Positions 1-10,865 of a stretch of DNA of 64,000 nucleotides are shown in pieces (position 1 is the stretch's first letter; every line of letters starts with the position of its first letter). Below the pieces are notes generated by a model. It saw only the letters and a list, made by a program, of their open reading frames with translations, was not told the DNA's origin and did not search any database. The DNA is from Rhododendron vialii (lineage: Eukaryota; Streptophyta; Magnoliopsida; Ericales; Ericaceae), in contig NC_080560.1 of NCBI RefSeq assembly GCF_030253575.1, positions 41,525,001 through 41,589,000 of the forward strand, written 5' to 3'. The translations under genes and the position numbers were made by a program.

Positions 1-466
1 GACAAGTCAAAGAGTTAGGCACAAAAAAAGGAGCTTTTTTTGGTCACTTTTAGGGACCATTATTACCAAACAACCGGAATTTCATGAGAATCCCCTTAGC
101 CCCGGCCCCCTCTTTTTTTGTGGATTAATCCACATTTTCCACCCATGGAATTTTGAATTTTCCACACTTTTTTATCCCCCTTTCACACGTACAAATGAAA
201 TATAATGCCTACATTATCTACCTATATGAGCATCTTCCCCTTTTTCTTATTTTATAAAATTCCAATATATTTCATCCTCTCTTATTGTCCCTCTCGTTTC
301 TCTATCCTTCCACGTGGGTGTACTATTTATAGTGATGTTGATTTGGGTCGAAAATGATGGACTTGTTAGGTTACCATTAATGCATTATCGGCGTGTCGAT
401 TGGTCTGTGGACCAAAGGGATGTGCTCTATATATGTGCAGTCCATACGTATATACATATACGTAGT

Positions 467-471
467 GTGTG

Positions 472-517
<46 letters not shown>
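467..517. repeat. (GT)n / (TA)n microsatellite
   Basis: A GT run passes into a TA run of about 30 bases and then an AC run. No gene is seen in 1-776; short frames across this run are low-complexity artefacts. Confidence 0.9.
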
Positions 518-519
<2 letters not shown>

Positions 520-776
520 ATGGCATGATCTAGAAACTTATCGCGACCCACGAGCAACCACAACCGAATAATATCAAACTTGAATACTCTCGTCGCTATA
601 TACATTGTCGTTATTTCTCAAGTATGCAACAAGGGAGTCTAATGTACTTTTTATAAGGACACAAATTTGAGAGACTACTAATGCCATTATTAATTAAGAT
701 TAATAAATAGGGGTACGTGCCTTATGCACGCACGAGACTCTTCCTAATGCAGAATCTAACTAGAGAAAAAGTTACT

Positions 777-1191
777 TCCGGATCAACCGGACAAGGGGCA
801 GTCCGGACAGCCCCAGTGTGGGCTCCCTTTGAGATTTTTTGAAAAATCCAAACTGTGCATCTAGTAGGGCCCACAGAATAATGTATTTGCGCAAAAAATC
901 AGCTTGTCTGGACATCGATAGGTATGTCAAAAGTTGAGTTTTTACATGAAAAAATGAACGACCGTAATCTGTCAACTGTTTTTAAAGTTAAACTATTCAC
1001 GATCGTCCATTTTTCCGTGTAAAAACTCAACTTTTGACATACCTATCGATATCCAGACAAACTAATTTTTTCGCGTTGATACATTATTTTGCAAACCCTA
1101 CAAGATGCACGGTTCGAATTTTTCAAAAAAAGGCACCAAGAGAGCCCACACGGGGGCTGTCCGGACAGCCCCCTTGTCCGGTTGATCCGGA
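777..1191. mobile_element. Long inverted-repeat (foldback) MITE
   Basis: The two halves are imperfect reverse complements along nearly their full length. The ends read TCCGGATCAACCGGACAAGG and its complement, and the inner arms share a stretch that includes AAAACTCAACTTTTGACATA on one side. There is no coding capacity. I could not find a clear target-site duplication (flanks aaagttact and tagaacttt), so the superfamily is open; a Mutator-like or hAT-like element is possible. Confidence 0.8.
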
Positions 1192-2520
1192 TAGAACTTT
1201 CACTCATCTAACTATGGTTGGATGTACGAAGTTTTACCTCGTAAAAAGAGAGGTGGTTTTTAGTGACTCGAACTCCTGATCACCACGTCACATCGGAATA
1301 ACCTTAACATTGCGCCTGGACATCACCCCTTCAAAATCCAACCACCTTTGATGGATGCCATGGACACGAATATGGGCGGCAGCGATTCGTCGATAGCAAC
1401 ACAAGCATTGTATACTGTAGAGAAAAGTCAATTCCATTAATCCCTTTGTCTAGATCAACCTAGAGAAAAAGGAATTTTTGGATTTTCTTGGGGGAGAAAA
1501 CATATTCCCAAAGTTGTTGGGTTTAAAGGAAAAAATTATTCAATGTCCCTGGATTACCGCCACGTGGTGTCCCAAGCCTCTCCTCAACCACATATTTTTG
1601 TGGGATCCGAGACTAAATATATAGACCCCACAGCAATATGTGATGGAGATAAGCTTAGTTCGCCGCTCGGTTTAAATACTAGGAAAAGGAAATAGGATTC
1701 CCCTGAATAAAAAAAAAAAAAAATTTCCCAAAGCTGTTGGGTTTAAAGACTAGGAAAAGGAAATGGGATTCCCCTCAATCCAATTAAGCCCGCCGCACCC
1801 AAACACCCCGGATGCATCCTTTCCTTCTTCTATTTTTCCGATCTTCAAGGTAGCTTTCGCACATTTTGACTAATTCCAAGGCCTTAAAGATAATAACCGG
1901 ACATAACCCTTAGAGACCCCAAGGCTTGGGATGGTTGGCCACCATGGAATTTGAACATGCGATATCATGATCAAGTACTTATTGCTTTCTCATGCTCACA
2001 TTGCCAACCCGAATTCATCCTTATTTGCCGAATAGTCGGTCCCACCATAGCTTCACCTACGCATACCCATTAGGCATTAGGCTGAGTTTGGCCTATTTTT
2101 CCACCATTTTTTTTCATTAATTGATTTCACCGTCTACCAACAGGAGACCCGGTTAAAGTGGATAAACCTCAATTTTATTTGGCAGCATAGAAGTTGATAG
2201 TACCTCATTTTCAAAAAGAAAACAAAGTTGATAGCATGTAGAAAATTCTGAACCTGAAAGTAAAAAAATGACCACAACTTAAAAAAGTTGCACAAAGAAG
2301 AAAATAAAAGTAATTTTTACTCTCTAGCAAAATAAAATAAAATAAAATAAAATAAATCAAGAAACGTGATTTTTATAACTTATTGCCTTATAGCTAGCGG
2401 ATTTAAAAAGCGTTTTCATCAAAAAGCCAAAAACAAAACAAAAAAACAAAAAAACACACTAACGACGCAAAAGCATATTACAAAAAGCTAGCCAGTACCC
2501 TATTGTTATTTTTATCCAAA
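1192..2520. other. Intergenic, no gene seen
   Basis: AT-rich sequence without a supportable gene. A near-identical pair of about 30 bases (CTAGGAAAAGGAAATRGGAT) lies near 1678 and 1750. An (AAAAT)n run lies at about 2331-2356. Confidence 0.6.
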
Positions 2521-2528
2521 CTTTCCCT

Positions 2529-2537
2529 ATATATATA
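2529..2537 (+). promoter_or_regulatory. TATA box of the FPF1-like gene
   Basis: TATATATAC lies about 125 bases upstream of the FPF1-like ATG, after a pyrimidine-rich stretch. This is the usual place for a plant TATA element given a leader of about 100 bases. The call rests on position and sequence only. Confidence 0.55.
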
Positions 2538-2594
2538 CCCAACTCATGCCTTCCCTCAACTCCATCTCCAACCCAGCTCTCAAACCACCTTTCA

Positions 2595-2597
<3 letters not shown>

Positions 2598-2642
<45 letters not shown>
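2598..2642 (+). repeat. (CT)n tract in 5' leader of FPF1-like gene
   Basis: About 22 CT units end roughly 18 bases before the ATG. Several other genes in this window carry a similar tract in the leader. Confidence 0.9.
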
Positions 2643-2644
<2 letters not shown>

Positions 2645-2660
2645 CCTTCTCTCTCCAAAA

Positions 2661-2966
2661 ATGTCCGGCGTCTGGGTGTTCAAGAACGGCGTGCTCAAGC
2701 TCGACGATCAGAGCTCGAACCAGCGCAGAAGAGTCCTGGTCCACACCCCTACAAACGAAGTCATAACTTGCTACTCGGACCTCGAGAGAATGCTCACCTC
2801 GCTCGGCTGGGAGCGCTACTACGACGACCCGGACCTCCTCCAGTTCCACAAGCGCTCCACGGTTCACCTCATCTCTCTCCCCAGGGACTTCACCAGGTTC
2901 AGGTCCGTGCACATGTACGACATCGTCGTAAAAAACAAAAACCTCTTCGAAGTCAGGGATGTGTAG
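2661..2966 (+). CDS. FPF1: Flowering-promoting factor 1-like protein (FPF1 family)
   Basis: Single-exon gene for 101 residues. It starts [11 protein letters not shown] and carries the family blocks [20 protein letters not shown] (about 49-68), LISLPRDF and the C-terminal [14 protein letters not shown]. Known FPF1/FLP1 proteins are about 100-115 residues, so this is full length. Members are small plant-only proteins linked to flowering time and to gibberellin-related growth; no enzymatic domain is known. The ATG is the first after the CT-rich leader and matches the conserved family start. A TATA element lies upstream at 2529. The region between the N-terminal block and RRRVLVHTP is shorter than in Arabidopsis FPF1 (about 110 residues), as in several FPF1-like paralogs. 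Membership is sure; which paralog it matches is not. Confidence 0.95.
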   Translation: MSGVWVFKNGVLKLDDQSSNQRRRVLVHTPTNEVITCYSDLERMLTSLGWERYYDDPDLLQFHKRSTVHLISLPRDFTRFRSVHMYDIVVKNKNLFEVRDV

Positions 2967-3494
2967 CCCCCGACCCGCGGGGGTACGCGGTTGGTGACAC
3001 AACAACCGCTGTCAACTTTCAGCTTTCAGTTTTCAGTTTTCTGGTCTCTTTTACTCGTTCTTTGAGTTTCAGTTCCCGGTAGATGGTGGAAAAAATTCTA
3101 CGAACTCCGATTTTCTTTTTTTTAACCGAAATATGCACCGAATGTAGTGCACATTCGGTGCAGTTTTCGGTTAAATATGACGATCCGGGGTTTTTAGACT
3201 TAGGTTGGAATGTGTGCATTGTATGTATAAAGTCATGTCATGTTTAGTTGTTTCTCTTTTTATTTTTGTGATGTGATTTTTAGTTTCATTTAGGTGAAGT
3301 TTGTGACAAAGGTAGGAAGTTGATGTGTTAAGGGAGTGTTTGGTGTCAAATGTTCTGTAAACTACATGGTGATTGTTTCTACTTTCTAATGAAAGTTGGG
3401 TTTCTAGTGTGTTTGATTTTATAACTCTTATCCCCTTTTTTAATTTTTGCTAATTAAATTTCGATGGTCCATTTGCTGAAGCTGCAATCTTGAT

Positions 3495-3550
3495 TTTTTT
3501 TTTGAACAGTAAAAAGAAAATATTTTTATTAGTCTCAAAAAAATACAGGA
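3495..3550 (-). repeat. Possible L1-type 3' tail (minus strand)
   Basis: On the minus strand the sequence ends GACTAATAAAAATA..TTCAAAAAAAAAA, like the ends of the other L1 tails in this window. It is short and no flanking duplication was confirmed. Confidence 0.35.
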
Positions 3551-3926
3551 GTTACTAAAATGACCCGAGACACGAAGGCATCACAACACGCGGCTATTTT
3601 GATGACGTGGCAGTGTGTTCACGTGGGGGATTTGATGAGTTGGAGTGAGAGAATGGAGGGGGTGAGGACATGTCATCCTTTTAATATCTTATTACACACA
3701 GGACAACATGTAGATGCTTTAGCTCTAAAATTGGTGGGAGCTAGACACGTGATCAGAGTTGGCTCCAACCATGAGCCTTGCTTAGGAACAACGTAGAGAT
3801 GTCACGTGCTTTTCTTGATCAAGTGGGCCCTACCTAAATTCTAATCCAGTTTTTGTGGAAGAGGAAAAAGTGTCCATCATTTCAGAAAACGGCGCATACG
3901 TATGTATATATATCAATAAAGCTATA

Positions 3927-4226
3927 GGGACCGACGGTCTCCATGCCGAAACTGTACTGACGGTCGCGCCGAGCCAGCTCCGGCCGCTGGACGGTCGATT
4001 CGAGCCATCAAAAATTCTATAAAAAATAAATGAGGAGGCCTGCGCGGGAATCAACGGCATCCGATGTGTGTGGGGTACTTGATCCAAATACCCTATTTTC
4101 CGTGTATATATACCCCTATTTTTTTTTATAGAATTTTTGGACGGCTCGGATTGGCCGTCCGGTGGCCGGAGCTGGCCCAACGTGGCCGAAGGTACAGTTT
4201 CAGTATGCTATCCGTCGGTACGGATA
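3927..4226. mobile_element. Foldback MITE, family A copy 1
   Basis: Inverted-repeat ends of the type GACCGACGG..CCGAAACTGTAC pair with the right end near 4221. The centre holds CGCGGGAATCAACGGCATCC and a following GGTACTTGATCC motif, both shared with the copy at 20754-21025. No coding capacity. A (TA)n run follows at about 4231-4285. Confidence 0.75.
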
Positions 4227-4244
4227 GCACTACTTATATATATC

Positions 4245-4277
<33 letters not shown>

Positions 4278-5065
4278 ATATGTATATCTATTATAAAACA
4301 GAAGGGTGTGGGGACAAGTTGTTGGAACGGCTCAGATTCATTTGATCCAAAGACTGTAGTGCATTCTCCCACTTCCCGGTTAAGTGTCCATAGTTTTCAC
4401 CTAAATCACACAACTGCCATCATCTTTCAACCGGGATGCGTAGTGCCATAGGCACGGGTTAGCACTAGTATATATATATATAAAACAGCGGTGCTACACC
4501 TACCGCTCAACATCTCACTGTCCGTTTTGAAAATTAATGTACAGTGGGATTAAAAATGGCGGGAGAACGGTGAATGTTGAGCGGTAGACATAGAGACTTT
4601 TGGTTAAGTATGTATGTGTACAAGACAATTCATTATCTGTGAAAATTTTAAAGGATTGGAGCGCTATACTGTTTTGACATGCATATATAGTGAGACAAAT
4701 ATTGCATTTGTCTTCAAGTATCAATGTCTTGAATGGATCATATGAAAATCAAAGATAACAAAAATGGAAAGAGAATAAATAATTTGTTTTAACTCAAATC
4801 TTGAATTTGAAATATTGCTAGCGCTCCCTCTTCAATGTGAATAAAAAGGAGAAGCTGTATGTATGAGTTCAAAAATCTCACGTTTGATTGTTGGATTATT
4901 TAAAAAAATTATTTAATACTCCGGGAGTATAGTATTTTTCCTCACATAACACACAGGGCCCAGATGTTATGTGAGGGGAAGGAGTATATATACTCTCCCA
5001 GTATTGAATAATAATTACCCGATTATTTATAGGAAAGACTTGGATAAGATGAGAGTAAGAGTGAT

Positions 5066-5587
5066 TGTAAGATTCCAAAGTCCCGGTGGGCAATGGAAAG
5101 TTTAGAGTAATATTTAAGGGAACGAGTCGAGTATAACTCGAGGTTAATCTTTTGAGGCACGTGGTTAGGTAAAGGGTTAGCAAGTCAGCTAGCGTGAATC
5201 AAAATAGATGTTATCAGAGCGCAACCCTCGTCTACGTGGTGGGGGCCACTTTTAGAATCTGATATGAGCTTGATGATGTGCTATACAAAGTTATCTATTT
5301 GGTGGGGGCCAATTTTAGAATTTGATACGAGCTTGATGATGTGCTATACAAAGTTAAAGTGTCACACCATGACCATTAGGAAAAGGTTTGATGGGCCAAT
5401 ATAACGAGAACCTTTCATCATAAGGCGGAGAGATTGTGAGACCCCAATTAGTCCCACATCGGTGGGTAATGAAAAATTACAGTAGCGTATAAGGGAATGC
5501 GTTGAGCTACTGTATAACTCAATGTCAATCTTTTGAGTCACGTGAGTAGGCAAATGGTTACCAGGTTAGTTACAGTGAGTCGTTACA
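5066..5587 (+). mobile_element. TRIM (miniature LTR retrotransposon), degenerate
   Basis: Two similar terminal repeats (about 5066-5206 and 5435-5587) both start TGTRAGA and share the block TCAATCTTTTGAG.CACGTG. Right after the first lies TGTTATCAGAGC (5209-5220), close to the methionine-tRNA primer-binding site TGGTATCAGAGC. Before the second lies a purine tract AAGGCGGAGAGA (5422-5433). The inner part is about 230 bases and holds an imperfect tandem pair of about 66 bases. It has no gag or pol, as expected of a TRIM. The repeats are clearly diverged from each other, so the insertion looks old; it is a non-coding fossil. It is not Cassandra, as no 5S rRNA-like block is seen. Confidence 0.7.
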
Positions 5588-5933
5588 TGGAATCAGGGGA
5601 TAAGTGGGATCAAATACTAGTGTGCACGCAAACCCCGGACTAACTCCTTTGAGCCCAATCAAATACTTTAATTGAGCTCCCCACAAGTGAATGGTAAAAT
5701 TGAGCCAAACGCTTAATTGAGGTGCCTTTAAACTGTCACGAAAAATCTCAGTTATGAAAAAAACAGCTACGTACTTATCTCCCATGACACTGTCATGATG
5801 ATATCTATTGCTCTTGTCCTGTTCTATGGCACGAACGTAAAATGTAGTTGTAATTTCTCCCAACCAGTGTCTCATTGTACCCGAAAAAAACTACTTCTTG
5901 TGATTTTTAGACCTTAGAACTTCTAATCTTTCT

Positions 5934-6000
5934 TTTTTTTTCTCGGCAAACGAAACTCTTTATTAAACTCAACGGGATACATCGATAAGAAAACAACAAT
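5934..6000 (-). repeat. L1-type LINE 3' tail (minus strand)
   Basis: Read on the minus strand it ends TTTAATAAAGAGTTTCGTTTGCCGAGAAAAAAAAA when split around GTTTGCCGAG; the element GCCGNNC/AAAA next to poly(A) recurs at 8320-8409 and 25963-25991. The body is 5'-truncated and the start is uncertain. Confidence 0.45.
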
Positions 6001-6675
6001 TACAGGGACCTACAAGCATCGAACTATCCAATCATATTGTTGTGATTTTGTGACCTGATGATATAAATCTCCCAGATTAATCGTTTCACTATTTTGAGAC
6101 CTTCTAACTTCCAATCTAATAATCGTGTGTTCTTGCGACCTAAAATAAATCTCCCGGATTAATGGTTCGACCGAGCCGAAAATCGAGTTATCAAAAAAAG
6201 AAAATGGATGCATGCAAAGCTACAAACAACATGTGCCATAATTGACAAATTAGATTGACCTTTGGATGGAGATCTATACAGGCGCCAACTGACAATCAAA
6301 ATGTGCAGTATGGCATGATATATATATACTCCATATATGCATGTATATGTGTGTATACATGTTATCACTACGAGGTAGGATCCTCTGTTCTGAAAACTCT
6401 TGTGCTTCTGTGCCAAAAGGATTTTCGGCCATTGAATTTAAAACGTAAAAAAAGTCACACAATCCAACAGAACAGAAAATCCCTCGGCACAGATAAACAG
6501 AAACTTTCATGACGGATGAGATCGGACCCCTTATCACTGGCTCCTATCCAAAGATAGATAAGAGAGAGTGTTATCAGCACATGTCTAAATTCTACAGTAG
6601 TAATCCATATGCATGCCCCCATCACAAATGTCCTACGCTTCTTTGCCCATTCCTCCCTTGCATGGGCTTCTTTTT

Positions 6676-6716
<41 letters not shown>
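6676..6716 (+). repeat. (CT)n microsatellite
   Basis: About 20 CT units in intergenic DNA. No gene is seen between the FPF1-like gene and the VAMP gene (2967-14300) apart from the elements listed. Confidence 0.9.
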
Positions 6717-6718
<2 letters not shown>

Positions 6719-7042
6719 AGTAGTAAGTAGTACAATGAATAGGGTGGTGATGAGATCGATCAGCAGAAGCTCCTGATACTTTCGATCCATCCTATCCGAA
6801 ACTAAAGGATGGGATGGGGGCATGCATGCAAGAGAGATCCCAATTGTCTTGTCGTCAGTTGGATTTTGACGGCACTAGCTAAGGCCTTAATTTACTTGGC
6901 TTCCACTTTCTGTCTTACCTCTCTACAGTACAGTACTCGTCGGATTTGACATCACATTTTCTTTAACAATGGGTAAAGGTTGTTGGTGGACCCTCAAGGC
7001 AAATTACTGTATTATCCAAACAACCAAGTGAACAATTGTTAA

Positions 7043-7389
7043 GAGCATCTCCAATCCATACAAAATAGAGGATGGATGTAACACATTGAAGGGAGATTTT
7101 GTAATTTATTCTACTTTTTCTTCACTTTTTCTACTTTTTGGGAGAATCTTTGAGGGACCCACCGTCTTTTTTAGAGTTTGGTCCTCCAAAAGTAAATTTG
7201 ATCCTCTAAAAATGGAGGACCAAAAGTAAATTTGGAGTACAAATTTCCTCCAAACTCTAAAAAGGACGGTGGGTCCCTCAAAAATTTTCCCAAAAAAGTA
7301 CAAAAAGTGAAGAAAAAGTGGAATAAATTACAAAATCTCCCCTCAATGTGTTACATCCATCCTCCATTTTGTATGGATTGGAGATGCTC
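7043..7389. mobile_element. Harbinger/Tourist-like MITE, family B copy 1
   Basis: 347 bp inverted-repeat element. Ends are GAGCATCTCCAATCC and GGATTGGAGATGCTC. It is flanked by TAA on both sides (7040-7042 and 7390-7392), the 3-bp duplication typical of PIF/Harbinger elements. The arms pair over most of the length. Related copies lie at 46586-46952 and, with different inner sequence, 52713-52988. Confidence 0.88.
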
Positions 7390-7395
7390 TAAAGG

Positions 7396-7575
7396 AGAAA
7401 CGAAGATAGGCAATTGGTTGTCGCATTCCTCCGTGGAGTTCAGAGTTCGAGCCCCACAAAGACGGGTTTGGGATTTAGGATTATAAATAGCCTCTGAATC
7501 TTCTGTTGATTAATATACTAACACCTCGTTAATCTCCACTGACATATAGTAATTAAGTGTGACAAAAAAAAATAA
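7396..7575 (+). mobile_element. tRNA-derived SINE
   Basis: A tRNA-like head with a B-box-like GAGTTCGAGCCCC (about 7443-7455) and a plausible A box upstream (TAGGCAATTGGTTG) is followed by an unrelated body and an A-rich end after 7562. It sits directly against the right end of the MITE at 7043-7389. The family is not identified. Confidence 0.55.
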
Positions 7576-8165
7576 AAAACAATCGTTAAAGTTGAAAAGG
7601 TGTACCGAAAGAAAGTGTATTAACACTTGTGTTTTTTGTCGTTTTATTTATTTAGCTTGTAGACAACCTAATGAGCTGTCGTTTTATGATGGGTCTATTT
7701 TGTTAGTACAGTTAGTCACCGTTGTACATTATCAATCCATTGAGAGGTCGAAGGATCGATATTGATTAAATGTTGCTAAAGATGATAATTGATTATCTTT
7801 CCTTAATTTATTGCGAGTCTTTCCAAATTATTATGCAATCAATATATATCACACATACTGCTCCCTAATTAAATATTACTAGTATATGCCTTAATTTATT
7901 TTGCAATTTTCCTCTGCACTACATGATTAAAGTTGATTCACAGAGAATTTAACGACAAGATGGATAGGTATATATATATATGGTTCATGATTATGTAATG
8001 GTTCTTTAATTCTTTTCCTAGCCAAGATTAACTAACCACCAATATATAAACAATTAATCACCATTAATTTGGCTTATGTCGTTATTCTTCCCCAAAAGTG
8101 GGAATAAAAGAATAACTCATAAGAACCCACATTAGCACAAGGATTTCATAAGTATTACTTTGAAG

Positions 8166-8265
8166 GAGGAAATCTAGTACCACAAAAAAGAGGAAATCTA
8201 GTACCACAACAATCTATACAATCTCTTCAAAAAAAAAAAAAAAACAATCTATACAATAATTTGCA
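8166..8265 (+). repeat. Small poly(A) insertions between direct repeats
   Basis: GAGGAAATCTAGTACCACAA occurs twice (about 8166-8185 and 8190-8209) around a short A run. CAATCTATACAAT also occurs twice around CTCTTC plus a 16-base A run. Both look like tiny retroposon or slippage scars. Confidence 0.5.
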
Positions 8266-8319
8266 CGATATTGTGATCTAACACTGCAAAATATGGAATT
8301 GTGAAATGGCTATCAACTT

Positions 8320-8409
8320 CTCTTTGAGCATGATATTATTTTCTTGCTCATATTAGTCTTGTAACAATTTTAAGATTAATGAAATTTTTTTGCCGTTCAA
8401 AAAGAAAAA
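8320..8409 (+). mobile_element. 5'-truncated L1-type LINE tail with 16-bp target-site duplication
   Basis: About 90 bases ending ATGAAATTTTTTTGCCGTTC plus an A-rich tail are bracketed by an exact 16-base repeat AAATGGCTATCAACTT (8304-8319 and 8410-8425). The long duplication and A tail are the mark of target-primed reverse transcription. Only the 3' end of the LINE is present. Confidence 0.85.
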
Positions 8410-9719
8410 AAATGGCTATCAACTTAATCAACAATTATATTGCAGTGTCCCATCAGCGTGTTGTACAAGATATTATAGACATTTGGTGTCTAACTAGACT
8501 TTCTCTATATGAAAAAGGTACCATGTACTGCTAGGGTGTTTGGCTACTTAAACAATGATATATTGATGCTTATAGGAGATAAATCATTATTGGCAACTGC
8601 ACTATACCAACTCCTAAAAATTCCCCTAATAATATAAACATGACACAGAAACTAGATTTGGATTAAATTTTTACATCACATCGTTTGTCTCAACGAGACC
8701 AAAAAAGTATAAATATATAAGCTTAAGTTGGCAAAAATTCACTTAAGACGACGACAGAGACCCCAAAAAGTCTTGTCTTTCCCCAAAAGTCACTCTTTGG
8801 GTCTTTCGTGAAAAAGTTTGGCCAAGAGATCGAATAAGTTCGGTGCTAACAAGTACTACCATGGCTAGGCCAGTAGGGTACAAAAAAGCATTGGAAGGAC
8901 ACATTTGTGAAAGAAATTAATAATTTGTTGTTTCTTGTTTCAAGAAAATGGAACACTCAACCTTTTGTATTTTTCACTCACATACTTAGATTTGTATCTT
9001 AATCAGACAATTAATTGTTGTTTAGGGGACTACTTTTTGAGCCTTTTGATGAAGATCGTTGGTGTTGGGTTTGGATGTCTTAATTTAATTTCAGAAAGGA
9101 ATTATTGTACCTTATTGATAATGCATGCTAGCTAACAATTATTATTAGGATCTTTTTAACGAGTGCCTTTAGGACATGCATTTATCAACTAAAATACATT
9201 ATCGAGTGCTCTTGGAGCATCTCCACTAGATACTTCAACAAGTGGTTATGAAAATTATATTTCATTATCTTGCTTTGTAGCGGACTCTTTGAAGAGTGAA
9301 ATTTAGTACAGTACTCTAGCAAACTCTTCGAGTATTGTTGTTTTTTTATTCTTTTTGTATGCATGTTGCTACCTTACAGTGAGTTTATGCTATTGACTAA
9401 CCAGTATTTACTCCAAGAAAGTTTCACTATCTAAGACAACTCATTTCCTCTAACTAAATGGTATATTTAATTTGGTATTTTTAATGGAAACAAGTGATTT
9501 TTTGGCATTAGTCTAAAGACAAAAAATATAGGGTAGACTCCACAAACTCTTCAAATACTCTGTTTAAATCACTTTTTGGAGTATGATTTGGTATTTGATG
9601 TGTGCTATCCAAATGTCATAATTTGGAGAAAGAAATATATTGATTTTGAAGGATGAGTTGTTAGTTTAAGAATCTGCTAGCTAGAGTACCTAAATTCTCA
9701 CAAGACTTTCAAATCTTTT

Positions 9720-10190
9720 AGGTGGGTGTTGGGCGATGTTGGGGATCGAGGTGGGGTTTTTGGCCGTTTAATTAGGCTGTGGGTTGGAGTGGCGAATAGG
9801 GAGGCAACAAGGTGGTTTTGGGGCAGCGTTTAGGGAGGAGACAAGGTGGATTTTCTCCGGCTATTAGGGAGGAGACGCAGTGGATATAGTTTTGGGTGGC
9901 GTTGAGGAGGCGGTTAGGCCTGTTTTGGGCTGTGGGAGGTGGGATTTGGGCGGTGAGGTTTAGGTTGGTTTGGGCAGCGATGGGGGAGTAGGGGTTTGGC
10001 ATGTTTGGGCGGCGATGGGGGAGTAGGGGTTTGGCATGTTTGGGCGGCGACGTTTAGGTTGGTTTGGGCAGTGATGGGGGAGTAGGGGTTTGGCATGTTT
10101 GGGCGGTGACGTTTAGGTTGGTTTGGGCTCATTTTTGGGCATGAGAGGTAGGTTTTGGGTGGCATTTTGGGGGGCGCAGCAGAAAAGTGA
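9720..10190 (+). repeat. G-rich minisatellite with a G-quadruplex motif
   Basis: About 470 bases with strong G over C bias on the plus strand. Units of 35 bases (starting GGGCRGYGATGGGGGAGTA) alternate with units of about 24 bases (GGGCGGYGACGTTTAGGTTG) between about 9950 and 10130. At 9927-9950 four GGG runs are split by three 4-base loops (CTGT, AGGT, ATTT), a strict G-quadruplex pattern. The proline-rich minus-strand frames are a by-product and no gene is proposed. Confidence 0.85.
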
Positions 10191-10771
10191 TGGGATGTGT
10201 CCACTGTCGAAAGACAAGACTGGCTCTTTGGCCACCCCCGATTTCAAGGGTTTATCAGCAATCGGATTCAACCACAACGCACAAAGCTTGGAAATTCATT
10301 TTTTATACCGTGTTATTGGCCAATTTGAGTGTATTGCAAATCTCAATCTTGATGATCTAAATTAATCCTTCATCTTCTAAAAAATCATATTGATAAATTC
10401 AATAGCCATGAACCGTCCATTATTTTTCAAACAAATTTTGATCAACTCATATGTCTACAACTGTCTGCCAGATCTCTAACTATTTTACGGATAATAAACG
10501 CACTTAGATCCTAAAGGATAAATGATTTAGATCATTAAAATTGACCGTGTAGTATGTGCGCTCAAACGGCGGGCTCATGATAATCAGCACCTTCCAAGCT
10601 AGAGACATGTTGTTCCCTTTTTTTTGAAAATAAGCATGATTCTCAAACACCATTAGTGCTAATGATTGTGAGTGTTAGAGGTACAACATAAAAGTGATCA
10701 TCAAGAAAATTATATTACTACTATTGTCTCCCCTTTTCTTCAAGTTTCATTCAACCATTGTGGAATCAATG

Positions 10772-10774
<3 letters not shown>

Positions 10775-10864
<90 letters not shown>
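10775..10864 (+). repeat. (CT)45 microsatellite
   Basis: A 90-base pure CT run, the longest in the window. No gene is seen in the flanks (10191-12061 holds AT-rich DNA only). Confidence 0.97.

Positions 10865-10865
<1 letters not shown>

Noticed and set aside
5446-5520. Possible U-snRNA or 7SL gene from the USE/TATA pair
   Set aside because: The sequence after the TATA does not resemble any U-snRNA or 7SL RNA, and the block is repeated as an LTR with primer site and purine tract.
9772-10204. Proline-rich minus-strand frames
   Set aside because: They follow from the G-rich minisatellite; no start context or homology.
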